Below, piece after piece: positions 33,728-44,935 of a DNA stretch of 64,000 nt. How positions within the stretch are numbered: the first letter of the stretch is position 1; the number at the start of each line of letters is the position of its first letter. Source of the DNA: Nothophaeocryptopus gaeumannii (Eukaryota; Ascomycota; Dothideomycetes; Mycosphaerellales; Mycosphaerellaceae); assembly GCA_031771865.1 (NCBI GenBank), contig JASISA010000007.1, positions 558,001-622,000 of the forward strand. The letters run 5' to 3'. A program made the translations under genes and the position numbers. Below the pieces are notes generated by a model that searched no databases, had not been told where the DNA came from, and saw nothing but the letters and a program-made list of their open reading frames with translations.

Positions 33728-35451
33728 AAAGATGCAAGGAAGAATACGAGTTGAGGATGCGCGCCACCATCGCTGCGTACAAATACCAGATAACGATGCG
33801 CGAGGATGCATTACTATACAAGAGCTGCATTGCAGCGCCTCTCCGCGGCTTCCGGGAGCGAAGACCAACATTATTGTCTCACGTCCTCCTCACAACCATG
33901 GCAGGCTCTTACGTCCGCTAGCCAAGTAGCTCCGTCCAGTTGCGTGAGGCAGCTCAGTTCTGGTCGTGTGGATCGCAAGGGGACCCAAGATGACACCTGA
34001 AGGCTCGCGCCGGTATGATACAGCGCTACACGGGTATTGAGGACGTAGCAGGTAACTGCAGCAGCAGTATGTATAGAGCCCATGAAGCGTGAGGGGCTCC
34101 CACTGACCTCCCTTCGCGAGCTGTTGTAGAGGTCTTCGACCCTCTTCATTGTTAGACCAAGAGATGGCACGTGCAACCGGGAGACTTTACGTCATGCGAG
34201 GTAAGTGAATGCTCATCATGACATCCCACAATCTTATCTTCGGTTTTTCTCACAACTCAATCCAATGCCATGACTCTGTCAACTTCGTTTCTGCAACCAA
34301 GCTCTGGCACAGTAACGATGTGAGAATCATGGATTCCTATGAAATTCGTATCGAACGTCTATCGGCATGATCCTGGCTTGCATGTCAGCAGGAAGAGCGA
34401 GATTGGGAAGAGCATAAAACATTCTCACAATTCCCAGCAACGAATTCTCAACAATCTATCCACTGGAAGAATTTGAAAGGTTTGCAACGCGGTTGTGGCA
34501 GATGTTTATAACAATCCGGGTTACTATGCTAGAACAAGAAGCTCGACAAGAAGGACCTACCAACGCTCTCCTCAACAGCTTCGACGATGTCTTGTTCAAG
34601 GAGTATCTGCATACCTTGCCAGAGCTGATGATGCTCAAATAGCCTGGATATCTACACAGCGACGGCAACATTGGTCCTCCAGAGTCAGGCAATTCCTTCG
34701 CATCTCGGACCGCCTGCATCATTCTTTCCTCGTCGATTGCGAGCTGTTCAAGTATTTTTCGGCTGTCGGATCTGCTCGATGGTATTCACTCTCTAGCCAA
34801 GGGGTGAACATTTGATGTATAGCTCCTTGTTCCCCTCTTTCGATCGGACAAGTGTCAATTGAGCTTTTGCGATTCCTGTGTGCTTGCAATACTGGCTGAC
34901 GACGCATGCTCGGGGCTCGCCGCGGACTGCAACACGCAGTCGGCATTCAAGAGAACGTGGCTTGCCCAGGGAGAGTGCAGACGCAGGGCAGGTATATCTA
35001 CAAAGAAAGACTCCTCGGCGTGTCGTTCGAAGGAATCCTGCGCCGGCGATCAATCTCCCCATGGAGATCCAAGTCCGGGGAAGCACAGAACGACTTCACC
35101 AATCATCTCCTACACAAAGGCGCATCTCGGCTCAATAGAGTATAGTCCGTCCGTCGTGGCGGCAGCGGGGGTGGACCAGACTTGAGCATGGTGGAGAACA
35201 CTTTGGCTTCAAACGGAACACTAACTACTGGCCGAGCGCTAGGAAGCCGAGGCATCCTCTCCACGAGCCATCACATGGCCACGCTTCTGTATGCTTTGCA
35301 CAGAGCGATTTAGAGGTAAGATTCTGCTCCTCGTTCAATTGTTGGCTTGTCCTTCCTGCCTCGTCCACCGAAAAACATTGAAGTCGGAGCCATCGCCATC
35401 TCTATTCCACCTCGACCGAGCAGCTTGCGCGTTGGACCCGTTAACGCAATA
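33728..35451. other. Intergenic region with one relic
   Basis: Only the relic at 34329-34642 stands out. Other open frames (34793-35185) show no family signal. Confidence 0.4.
34329..34642 (+). pseudogene. Relic of a short unrecognised gene
   Basis: ATG 34329 opens MDSYEIRIERLSA, then an in-frame TGA (34368-34370). The same frame resumes with CQQEERDWEEHKTFSQ and NSQQSIHW. After about 34460 the protein-like reading moves to another frame (PLEEFERFATRLWQ, later LLNSFDDVLFKEYLHTLPEL) and ends at TAG 34640. Composition (many E, F, L, R; amphipathic helices) is that of a folded protein. One stop and one frame change suggest a dead gene; the TGA could have been CGA. Confidence 0.4.
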
Positions 35452-36144
35452 ATGAAGTTCTTCGCGCCTCTCATACTCGCTGCCACAGCAGCTGCCAGCC
35501 TCGACTTCTCCTCCGAACATGCCGCCGAAATCTTCAAGCGCCAATCAGTCACAGTCCAAACAATCGTCGCCGACTTTCAAAACATCACAAACAACACCTT
35601 CCAACTCGGCGAATCCTTAGTCGGCATTTCAGAACCTATACAAGCCCTTCAAGTCAACACATACTCTCAAGCCATCCAAGCCGGGATTAACCAAACAATA
35701 AAAGACGCCCAGGCCCTGGCGCCTCTAGACCAGACGACCGGTATCAAGATTATCATGCCCATTCAAGGCCTGGCGTTTGCTTCCAATCTCACCATTACGA
35801 ATTTGATCGCCGCGAAAGATTTTTTTGTCAAGAATGGGTTTCAGAAAATTGTGCTGCAGGGCTTGCAACTGCAGAACTTGACGAGTTATCAACTCAATGA
35901 GATTCTGGTTGAGAAGTCGCCTCAGCAGACTCGAGAGCAATCTGCGGCACTGGGCGCACCGACTTTGAACTCTTTGGCGCAAGCGATTGCTGTGTATTCA
36001 AATGATACTGCGGCTTTACAGAGTGCACAAGCGGCGGCGGCTTCGTTGGCACCTAGTTCGAGCTCGAGTGCGGCGCAACCAACGTCGTATGTTGGGTATG
36101 GAGCCATGGGTGCGGTTGCTTTGGCAATGGCTGCTGCGTTGTAG
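35452..36144 (+). CDS. HsbA-like GPI-anchored cell-wall protein
   Basis: A 230-residue secreted protein from ATG 35452. Signal peptide at 1-~16 (MKFFAPLILAATAAAS), then a Kex2-like site KRQ (about residues 29-31). The middle region is mostly amphipathic helix with the pattern of the hydrophobic-surface-binding protein A / galactomannoprotein family (VADFQNITNNTFQLGESL, AIQAGINQTIKDAQAL). Several N-glycosylation sequons occur (NIT, NNT, NQT, NLT). A Ser-rich linker and a hydrophobic C-terminus (YVGYGAMGAVALAMAAAL) form a GPI-attachment signal. It should sit in the wall or plasma membrane; HsbA proteins bind hydrophobic surfaces. No intron. An ATG-less upstream extension is open but has no signal peptide. 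Confidence 0.82.
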   Translation: MKFFAPLILAATAAASLDFSSEHAAEIFKRQSVTVQTIVADFQNITNNTFQLGESLVGISEPIQALQVNTYSQAIQAGINQTIKDAQALAPLDQTTGIKIIMPIQGLAFASNLTITNLIAAKDFFVKNGFQKIVLQGLQLQNLTSYQLNEILVEKSPQQTREQSAALGAPTLNSLAQAIAVYSNDTAALQSAQAAAASLAPSSSSSAAQPTSYVGYGAMGAVALAMAAAL

Positions 36145-36513
36145 GTGGATTGGGCTTCGGGTCATGAGTTAAGAGGTGATGAATGCATGATAGAGATAAG
36201 GCGCATGGGCGTTTAGAAGCGTCTCAAACAATGGGAACGGACAGCATGGAACACCATTGGAATCTATTTCCAGTGAAAACGTGGACTGCGGTCAAGGGCA
36301 GAATTGAATGAGATTGGAAAGCACATTCCAAGTCATGGAGAGCGTCAGTCCTCGGCATCATCGCTGGCTGAGTTGTGTTCCATAGTATAGATCGCAGAGC
36401 ACTTCTCAAGCAATGTCTACCTGCTCAGGAACTAAATGCCGCTTCTCAACGCCCAGACAGGCCAAAAGTTTCTGCGAATGCTGTTCTTCGGGTAGTGAGC
36501 ATCATGACGAATA
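36145..36513. other. 3' flank of the wall protein gene
   Basis: No coding signal. Confidence 0.4.
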
Positions 36514-38160
36514 CTAGCTCGAGGAGAAGGCGGAGCTGGATCCTGATTGTAGGGATCTGCGATCTGCGCTTTCAAAATGGACGTCGCTTGTCGTAGAGCG
36601 AAGTCCTCCCTTCGACAAGAACTCATAACGAAGTACCCACTCAAACGGATTTTGACGTTCCGAGATCCTCCCGAATGACAGCTTTATAAGCACATCTTCC
36701 TTATATAGCGCTCGACTGTGGTTTCTTAGCCTGATAACACTGTATGCTGCGACATTCGCGTTTAGGATACCGAAATCGAATTCGATTCTAGAGGAGCAAG
36801 CGGCAATGGACTCTGTCCTCGTCCCTCGCTCAAGCGAAAATACAATCCAGTACAATGGACTTCCTTTTCGGCCGAGGACAGACCAGGATATCCATCCTGT
36901 GATGTCGGATGAGTCATCCAAAGATGCTTGAACAGATCATATGTACCCAATAGGCATATGCTGGGCACCCCAGCAGAGTGAATGCTCTGCTTTCGATTCA
37001 GCTTCACCCTGGCACCGCGCCTGAGCGAGCTGACATCTTTGATGGCGCTGAAGCCAATCTCTGCTCTGAACTGCCTGACGACTGCTCGGAAGGCATCGAA
37101 GATCTCTTCATCTTATTCGAGATTCACTCTCGATCGATATACCTGGCAAATTTCCTCCCAAACCGAGTTGCCTTCGTGGAGCGCTTTCAAAGAGGAGTAT
37201 CGATGTGTTTCTATCGAAAATGCTGCTTCAGTCCGCACCGTAGTCTGTTGTCCACATCATAGACACTTTCCCGGTTCAAGTAGTGGGTCAATGGTACACA
37301 GTCCTTCCGGCTTTCGCAATTTGAAATCCGTTTTCGGTGAGCGTCTGCTCGTTGGTAATTATTCCGACAATGAGCCGTCCAGGAGACAGGGAAGCGAATG
37401 GAAGCGAATCCATCGCGTTGTAGAGCTTCGTATTCTCCATGATGACAGCGGTGTTTTCGGCATCTTCGAGCGGATGCGAGTGAGTGTGACGGACGACTGA
37501 AAGGGCTGCAAACTTCCAACGATCCAAGCGTGGTTGATGGAAACTTCGCCTGTCGTAGAGGCATGGTGTCAATCGATATCCACGGAATGCTGCAGAGTGT
37601 CAGCTTTGCGTCTTACATATGATCTACACTGTCTGAAAGAGTCCCAACCTCCCTCTCATGCGCAACATGTCACCGGCCGCAGATCTCACAAACGAGTAGT
37701 GTAAGCCGAGCAAAGGCTCGCCGGCACCTTGACTCGGTCGTAGCAAAACACTCTTCAGCCCTCTCCAGAAGCGAGACGTATCTTTGGTCGCCTGTGTCAT
37801 TCGATAGCGGTATAAGCTGCAAAGCAAGGACCTTTACGAGTCAGTCTAGTCTTCGCTCCATCGTCATCACTAGGATCTCTCGGTCCAATCCGATGTATTG
37901 GGATGCCAGAGGAGATGTCAAAGCTCCAGCAATCATGATGGACTGACATGCGGGAACGCAATTGAGGGGTCTCTTCACGCAATCGAGTGATGTGATGAAA
38001 ATCGTGGCGAAGCGTGTGAGCAGTGAACCTTAGCTTAGTGGAAAAGGAGAGTTGTTGTTTTCTCGCGAACACTAGTTGTATACTGGCGGGTCGACGAGGA
38101 TCATGTTCGCTGTACTCCTTCGACACTCGGCAACTGTCATGGTGGCGGATGATCATGATT
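36514..38160 (-). pseudogene. Decayed gene region on the minus strand
   Basis: Successive protein-like segments lie in minus-strand order but in different frames. They include a segment starting MTVAECRRSTANMILVDPP (ATG 38141), RYVSLLERAEECFATTESRC with CEICGR, HTHSHPLEDAENTAVIMENT, LKALHEGNSVWEEICQVYR, EEIFDAFRAVVRQFRAEIGF, and a last open piece (36514-36921) with YSVIRLRNHSRALYKEDVLI. The pieces are separated by TAA, TAG or TGA stops and frame changes. The first parts (ANMILVDPP; CEICGR) resemble fungal F-box-type proteins. I read this as a dead gene, or two, rather than a gene with many introns, because most breaks lack GT..AG signals. Not identified further. Confidence 0.35.
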
Positions 38161-38539
38161 GACTGTTGAACGACAGTTGCGTGTGTTGGAAGAGGTGTTG
38201 ATATATATAATTTGAAGACACACCGAATGATTCGCCAGATATGTGGTCCAGAGCGTCTGACATGTGAAATCCAAAATGCTATCCGAGCTCTCTATGCCAA
38301 CTTTGCTCTGTTGAGCATGCCGACCAGCTTGATCTGAATCGGAGAGCATATGTCTTACTTTCGAAGCTCCACAGTGTTCCGTCTGTCAGCTTATGAGCCA
38401 GCAAAAGATGTGGAAGGGGTCGGCTGACTGGTTCAGCAACGAATATTTGACGAATCGAACGAGCGAAAGGTCTTAAAAGATCTGGGAGGCTGCTATGCTC
38501 ACTGGGGTCGAGCTAGATTGCTGCTATTCCCATAACCCT
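38161..38539. other. Intergenic region
   Basis: Nothing coding seen between the relic and the DUF3431 gene. Confidence 0.4.
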
Positions 38540-39673
38540 TCACTTCTGACCGCCGTAGACATCATTATAGCATTGTTCGAGTTCCGGGCAGCTAGGATTT
38601 GTTAATGTTGTGTTTCATGGGAGCTGAACAAGCACTCACTAGACCGGATCTTGTCCGAATATGATGTGCCACAGATATTCAAATACTCGCCCGCTGACGT
38701 AGTCGTCTAGTGCTGTAGTCATCAGCCATTCGTGATATACCTTGTACTCTGACAATGATCGCTTCCTGATTTGATCGCGAGAGACCGCAAATTGCGCGCA
38801 GCACGGTGTTCCGATGGCTTGAGGTATTGCTTGCGCTCCGAAAAACAATGGCCAAACCTCCGCCATGGCGTTATCTGTAGAGTGGCCCTCCTCGTCTTCC
38901 TTGGGAGGGTCACGGAATGGTTGGATCTCATCTGGGCAGCCCGGAATCCATTTGCATCGCAGATTAGCATAGCCGTTGCGCTGGACGAAACCGATATTCA
39001 GAGCTTTTAACAAGATGGCGTTGTCGTAATCTTCGGCATCGTTGTGCCACGCGGAGGGATAGCCATCGCGGTGGGGATGAATGAAAGCCACTGTCGAAGG
39101 TAGATTGTCATAGTTCTGAATAATGTAGTAGAGATAAGCGTTCGCTTCGCGGCCTTTGTTTGCGAGAGTGTGGAGAGGGAAGCTGAAGTTGTCGACTGTG
39201 TATATCGCGTTTTGCCAACTACGACAGTCATTCCAAGTGCGCGCACAAAGAAGGAGTAGACATGCTTCTTACTCTGGTAAAGACTCCGCGACCCAGTCAG
39301 TGTCTTCATTCTGGAGCTTGCCAATCACGATGATTCTGTCTTCCTGGGCTGCGACGAACGGCAGAATGTTGTCCACTGGCTTCGAGAAGCGATCTTCCGT
39401 ACCTGAGGAAGGGGCTTCAGTGGGAGAGTGGCCATCATCTGGATTCGCAATTGCCGTCACGACGTTTGCTTGGGGTATTGTTGTTGGCTCCTCGGCTTGC
39501 TTTTCAGGGTGATCATCTGCAGGTATTTCTGCTGCGCTACTACTCGTTGGAGAGGCCGGTGTCGTGAGCTGCGCACAAAGTCGGTGGACATCGGAATGCT
39601 GAACGAGGAAGAGCGTGAACAGAAGGCAGATGCATGCTGCTACACCCCTCCGCACGAGCGAGTGCTTTCTCAT
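38540..39673 (-). CDS. DUF3431-family protein, type II membrane anchor, three exons
   Basis: Exons: 39273-39673, 38640-39218, 38540-38591; introns 54 and 48 nt; 343 residues. The N-terminus is basic (MRKHSLVRRG) then one hydrophobic span (VAACICLLFTLFLVQ), giving a lumen-facing or secreted protein with a signal anchor. After a Ser/Pro/Glu-rich stalk, the DUF3431 domain starts at IIVIGKLQNEDTDWVAESLP. The splice join gives DWQNAIYTVDN. Other family strings are NKGREANAYLYYII, FIHPHRDGYPSAWHND, FVQRNGYANLRC, GTPCCAQFAVSR and GRVFEYLWHIIFGQDPVYCP. The tiny last exon adds the family-typical Cys-rich end (CPELEQCYNDVYGG). The family is widespread in fungi and looks glycosyltransferase-like, but its reaction is not established. 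Confidence 0.88.
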
Positions 39674-39754
39674 CGCCGAAACAAGATCAAGCTGTATACA
39701 CGCCCATGAGCCAAATGATCAGTGATAAACCGCGCCTGCTGTGAGCGATCTTTT

Positions 39755-40145
39755 GAGTAGGAGTGTTGTTGGTAACACTCTCAGGCTCAGCCAGATTGTT
39801 ACCAACAGCTTTCTGTTACCAACGTAAGTGACAAGGCCATCTTTCCAAGGCCTACCTGTCTTCTTACCTCTTCGAATGTGACGCCTTTTACAACCGAATA
39901 AGGCGTCTCTAGGCTTCTTAATAACAATCTGAATACCACCTAATCTGCTGGATCTAGTAGCAGCTTTGATTCAGGCGTTACCTCGCGTCCTCAACCTCAG
40001 TGCATACGTCAATGCGGGCCCCCGCCCCAGATGTGGCCCTTGCGCGAGTGTTGGTAACAATTCAAGGGTGCTAAAGAATCGTTACCAACAGTGTGAGTAA
40101 CGTTAGTAACAACACGTGTTACCAACAACTTTAATATCCCTACTC
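39755..40145. mobile_element. MITE-like element with GTTGGTAAC inverted repeats
   Basis: Imperfect terminal inverted repeats: GAGTAGG...GTTGTTGGTAACAC at 39755-39778 and its complement GTGTTACCAACAAC...CCTACTC at 40116-40145. The nonamer GTTGGTAAC or its complement occurs six times inside (near 39768, 39798, 39815, 40050, 40081, 40118). About 390 bp, no coding capacity, and no clear target duplication. A non-autonomous DNA transposon is the best explanation. Confidence 0.5.
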
Positions 40146-40316
40146 TTGGGAGAAGCTGCCGCAAAGATCCATGTACGGTCTTTTTAGTTCACGCTACAGC
40201 TAGAACTTCCGTTCTCCACCCGCTGCGAAAGTAGCCAATCCTGAGAGCTTTTAGAAGAGCGGGCCGGCTGACACGGGGTATGACCATTTTAGAGTTAGCG
40301 TAAAAGGCTGGCTGCG

Positions 40317-41082
40317 TTATATAATCTTGCAACCTCGTTGTGCTTTCTGGCCACATTTATACACGACATAGCCCGCGGCATGATCGATTGTATCATCCAC
40401 ACGCAGATCTGGTAGTCGATGAGTGTCCATGTCACGGCTGTCACAAATGTGAAACCACCGTTCTGAGTCAGTGTCAGCTACTAGGGCCATTCGTCCACCA
40501 ACAGGCTGGCTTTGAACCTCATCGCGAATGTTTTCCCTCTTCATGCCGTTTGAACCATCTTTGAGTATACACCGTGCCGTTAGTTTCAGAACGAACACTT
40601 ACAGTCTTCGTTGACTTAATGAAAGCCGTAGAATCCTTAGAATTTGTGGTGCTCGCAATAACTCAACCATCGCGATCAAAGCTGTTCAAGACGGAGAACT
40701 CGAAAAGAGCAGTATCGCCGGGAATCGAAAATTCTCGAAAAAATCGAATACCGCATTATGAGAAATGCCTCCAAGAAGCAAATCAGCCACCGGACCAATG
40801 TTGCCATGAGCAGCGCTCGATCTGCAGATCGAGATGGTCGAAAGCACTCCATGGTGTACAAGAAGCAAAAGCGCGAAACGACCAGTGGCACAGCGCGTAC
40901 ATGATGCTTGTAGGCGGCACGATAGCACCACGATGGCGCCCCATACCCTTGTGAATGGCTGCTTTGGCTCGAGCGTTATCATACCGGTCGTTACGGACGT
41001 GCTGAGATCCACAGGATCTCAACCTGATCGCACCGTACTTCAGCCTCGCCGCCTCGAGAGCGATAGGACTGTCTATCCTCAA
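40317..41082 (-). pseudogene. Possible degraded gene, unrecognised
   Basis: Minus-strand segments with protein-like composition in changing frames: FREFSIPGDTALFEFSVLNS then a TGA, then VIASTTNSKDSTAFIKSTK, then a GTAAGT..AAAG possible intron, then a 40-codon piece with SERWFHICDSRDMDTHRLP ending at 40317. The upstream part is broken by several stops. Weak evidence; it could be chance. Confidence 0.22.
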
Positions 41083-41689
41083 ACTGTTTTCACTTTGCTT
41101 GGGTAGCTTTTCCAGGCCCTTTCACTATGGCCTGCGCTCCCTATTGACGACTGGGAGTTACAACACAGCGTGGACAGAGATATTGGTGAGGAGAAGCGAG
41201 GTGTGCAAGGCGAGGCAAGTGAAGTGCCCGGCAAAGTCTGCCAAGGCGCGGCGTGTGTTTTTCGCGGCCCATGCTTCTCTTGCCTCCGGGTCTCTTGATC
41301 CGGTTCTCGCCCTCTCTCGAACTCATGCAATGACAGTATCTCTTGATCTCGACAGCTTCCTAGATTACGAATCCCATGAGCTCGTCTTGCTCACAGAACT
41401 GGCTTCTTTGTGTCATATCTACCTCTGCACGGCCCTGATCGCCTGCAACGGCGCAATACCAACACAATATGAACCCACCCCGGCGCTTAACGATTCTTGC
41501 AGAGCTCCCATGAACGAATCGGCCAGTACCATCCACACTTTCACGTACTGCGCCGCATACCTACATAGTCGGAGATAAACCAGGACTCGGTAGGCGCTGT
41601 GTGGTTTCTGTCTCCCAAGATAGCCATCTTGCTCGTCGTCTCTTCCTTCCTGTCCTTCATTTTCTCATTTGTAGCGTTCTGTGATACGT

Positions 41690-41905
41690 ATGGTTCTGTT
41701 CTTGTTGCTGGCCCTGTGGGCTATTCAAGCGCGCTGTGCGTGTACTATTGACCCTCCTTTGGCTCTTCCTGTCACGGAAGTATTGCTACCTAACGGCCAC
41801 ACGATGAGAGGCATCTCGACCTCCATCGGCACACCTCCACAGCATATCTCCTTCTTTCCTAACGTTTTTCTGAACGACACATGGGTGTTGGAAGTGTGCA
41901 CGTGA
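41690..41905 (+). pseudogene. 5' stub of a secreted aspartic-peptidase-like gene, cut at the transposon block
   Basis: ATG 41690 opens a signal peptide (MVLFLLLALWAIQARCA), followed by the typical start of fungal aspartic-peptidase-like membrane proteins: LPNGHTMRGIS, then IGTPPQHISFFPNVFLNDTW. The IGTPPQ string precedes the first catalytic region in this family. The frame ends at TGA 41903 after 71 codons, whereas relatives have 400-600. The AT-rich copia element begins within about 100 bp. The rest of the gene is not visible on the far side of the block (61.4 kb), so it was lost or the insertion followed decay. Confidence 0.6.
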
Positions 41906-42270
41906 CAGAGCTAGTGCACTTGGTACAAGATTAGATCCACTGCTGTGCTAGAACCTAGTCACCTACAACAACATTAACCTACATGACTATATACCTTTTT
42001 AGTAGGTTATGAGCCCGGATATTACTTTTCCGTATTACTAAATAATAATTCTATATTATTAAGAACTCTACCCGTATCCTTATAAGCTATAACTAACGAA
42101 GAAATAGTTAATATTATCCTATTGTCAACGGGACCTCTTTATAACTATTAACGGCAATATACGGAAAAATTCCTAGCTGCAAAATAACTATTATATGCCG
42201 AAGATATCCGAAATCTATATAGGGCGTAATAAGAAACTTCCGGTCTAGATAAGGTTTAAAAGATATAATA

Positions 42271-42482
42271 GACGGCTATACCGCCTTACTATTAGACTAC
42301 GACTACTTTAAGTAGTATAATTAACGAGTAATACTACGTTACTACCTAGACTATAACTACCTTTAGTAGTATAACGGACGGCTATACCGCCTTACTATTA
42401 GACTATAACTACTCCTAGTAGTACAATTAATAGGCAATACTACGTTACTACTAAGACTATAACTACTTTAAGTAGTACAATT
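42271..42482. repeat. 106-bp tandem duplication within the copia 5' region
   Basis: Two units begin GACGGCTATACCGCC at 42271 and 42377. Each unit holds two diverged half-units with ACTACTTTAAGTAGT-like palindromes. Probably the copia leader or LTR. Confidence 0.75.
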
Positions 42483-43559
42483 AAGGTTATTTTTCTAAGT
42501 ACCTTATTCTACCTAAATATCCTACTAAAGGAAGTTCTACTTCTTACCTACTTTAAAATCGATTAAGAGACTTATTATATCTCTTACTAATTAAGATTCT
42601 TCTAAGAGGGACCTATAATATATTATAAAGCTTAATAGTTAAGATAACTAGCTACTATAGATTAAGCAAATTAAAAACTATCTTACTATGTCCCCTTAGG
42701 GGTTTACTACTCTCCTTAAGTTTTAAAAAGAACTACTAATACTATTAGAAGGCGAAGAATAAGCGGCCTTAAACAAACGCTTACTAGACTAGAAAATTAT
42801 AAGGATCTAGGCTTTCGCTACTATTAACGAGACCTACGGAAGTCGAGCGAGCGGAATTCTTACTAAGAGTAAAGATAATAGTTATACTATCCTTTAGCTA
42901 TTTAAGGATCTCGAAGCGGTGTTTAAAGGAAAGGGCTTAGGTCGCTATACTATACTAGTTAATTAACTAGGCGATCTTACCCTCGCTAGCTATAAGGACG
43001 TTCCGGTATACGGAGTAGTAATTATTAAGATTAGAGACGATATAGTTACGCTTAATAAGAAGGCTTAGCTTCCGGAATACTATATTATTCAACTATTTAT
43101 TAAAGGCCTTAGACTATCGTTCTAGTCTTTTAGAGATAGCTTTAGTATATAATATAAAGTACTACTAGACGAAGAGGACGAATTAAAGGAAGGGGTATTA
43201 CTAAGCCGCTATATTGTCGCTACGGAGGAATTCTAGAACCGCTATAAATAGTCTAATTAGCAACTTAACTATAGCGGTTAATTTAGACACTAGTAGTAGC
43301 TAGGGTAACCTTAATAGCTAAAATCCTACCCTACCTATAGGTCTCTAGTTCTATATAAGCCTAGATAAGTATACTAGGAAGTTAATAATACTTCTATACC
43401 TACTTAGTAGAAGATATTAAAGAAAGGTAGATAGATAAGAGAGGAGAGCCGAAGGAACCGTTAAAATAAGCTAATACTACAATAGGCTAGATTAAAACGT
43501 AACTTTAGCCCTAGTTTCTTAATTATAGGTAATGCTTCTAAGAAGCCTAATAAGAAAGT

Positions 43560-44651
43560 AAATATCCTCCTTGGAGGTACCTACGAGGAACTAGGACCGA
43601 CCGCTAGAACTCGGCTCTATAACACTATGTTCTTTAAGAGTAATTAGTACTCTAGCGAGCTAATAGCCGTTTACCGTAGAATAAACCTATAGGATGCTAT
43701 TATCCTTAACTTAGGGGTATCTAGCGGACTTGTTAGGCGAAGAGATCTATTCGTCGACGGTACCTACGAGTCTATTAAGGGACAAATAGCAAATAGCATT
43801 AGTAGAGCTAAATTAACGCTAGTCGGACAAGGAACGATCGAGATTAACTATCGTCTTACTAGATTAATAGGTACTCGATTACTAAGGATCCTAAATATCT
43901 AGTACTTACTAATAGCTAGGGTTAACCTCTTATTACTTAACGAGATGTAGCTATATATTAATAGAGTTTATAAACCGGACAATAACACTCTTTAATTTAA
44001 GTAAGGGAGCTACGTATTCTAAGCAACAATTAAGGGTAGACTTATAATACTCGATACTACCTATACTAATCCCTATTCTAGTTAACTAATAAGATACCGT
44101 TTAACTAAGTCAAGGGCGCTCTATTAACTTGGACCTATACTAAATTAAAGTAGCTCTAGGTCCTTTATAGCGGTAGTATATAGTATCTAATAGCCTTACT
44201 TCCGACTCTAGTACGAACGGCTTAGACATCTCTTAGAATAAAGCCTAACCCGATTGCGATCTATAGTAACCGGAATAGATGCCTTATAGCCTAATAGACG
44301 CTATATCTATAAAGCATGCGTACTTGGCCGCTAAACAGAACGCCTATATAAAGGAAAACTCTATGAAGGGCAATACCCTATAGATATAATCTATATAGAT
44401 ATTACTAGTCCTTTTAAAGAAGCTTTCGATAACGCTAAGTATTAGGTTACTTACCTTAACGACTAGTCTAGATACATAGAAGTAGAACCTATCTAAAGTA
44501 AAGATTAAGTGTTCGAAGTTATAAAGAACTTTATTAATCGCTACGAAAGGCTAGAGCGACGCTACCGCCTTATTATTTAAGATAGAGGTAGAGAGAACTA
44601 TAATAAACTCTATTAGGCTTGGACCTATAATCGAGGTATTGAGATATAGTA
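43560..44651 (+). pseudogene. Copia protease and 5' half of integrase, RIP-decayed
   Basis: Reading through stops, the protease-like part has SSGLVRRRDLFVDGTYESI and GQGTIEINYRL (about 43720-43860). The integrase follows with DIIYIDITSPFKEAF, SRYIEVEP and INRYERLERRYRLII (44380-44580), matching the catalytic core (IDITGPF, then DRG). TAG and TAA stops interrupt throughout. The LINE inserted at 44652 cuts the core in two. Confidence 0.75.
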
Positions 44652-44667
44652 TACTAACACCGATTAA
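44652..44667. repeat. LINE target-site duplication, left copy
   Basis: TACTAACACCGATTAA, 16 bp, identical to 49855-49870. Confidence 0.93.
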
Positions 44668-44935
44668 TAATAATAATAAATAATAAATGTATTCGAGCTA
44701 GCTACAGGCCGTGCCCCTTCTAGCATATCTACATGTTGTAAAAGAAAACCCTATAGAAAGTGCCTACAGCGTAAAACTTCCTCCCTTCTCTGTTATGCCT
44801 TACACCCTACTGCATCTTAGGTACTATAGAACCAATATGTTTGCCCGTAGGCAGCTGGCTAACACGCTAGAGTCAACATTATCCTCCTTACTTGGGTTCG
44901 AGATCTCCGGCCTGCTCTAGGAGATGTTTGAGGGT

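Larger units (their letters stand above)
39674..41689. other. Intergenic region with MITE-like element
   Basis: Includes the inverted-repeat element at 39755-40145 and a possible degraded minus-strand gene at 40317-41082. The open frame at 41099-41578 has no family signal. Confidence 0.4.

Noticed and set aside
41099..41578. 159-codon plus-strand frame
   Set aside because: No domain, signal peptide or splice support; composition unlike neighbouring genes.
41960..44651. Abundant in-frame TAG as a possible alternative code or readthrough
   Set aside because: The TAG excess goes with loss of CA/TG and is confined to the copia blocks; RIP of CAG and TGG codons explains it. Flanking genes use TAG as a normal stop.
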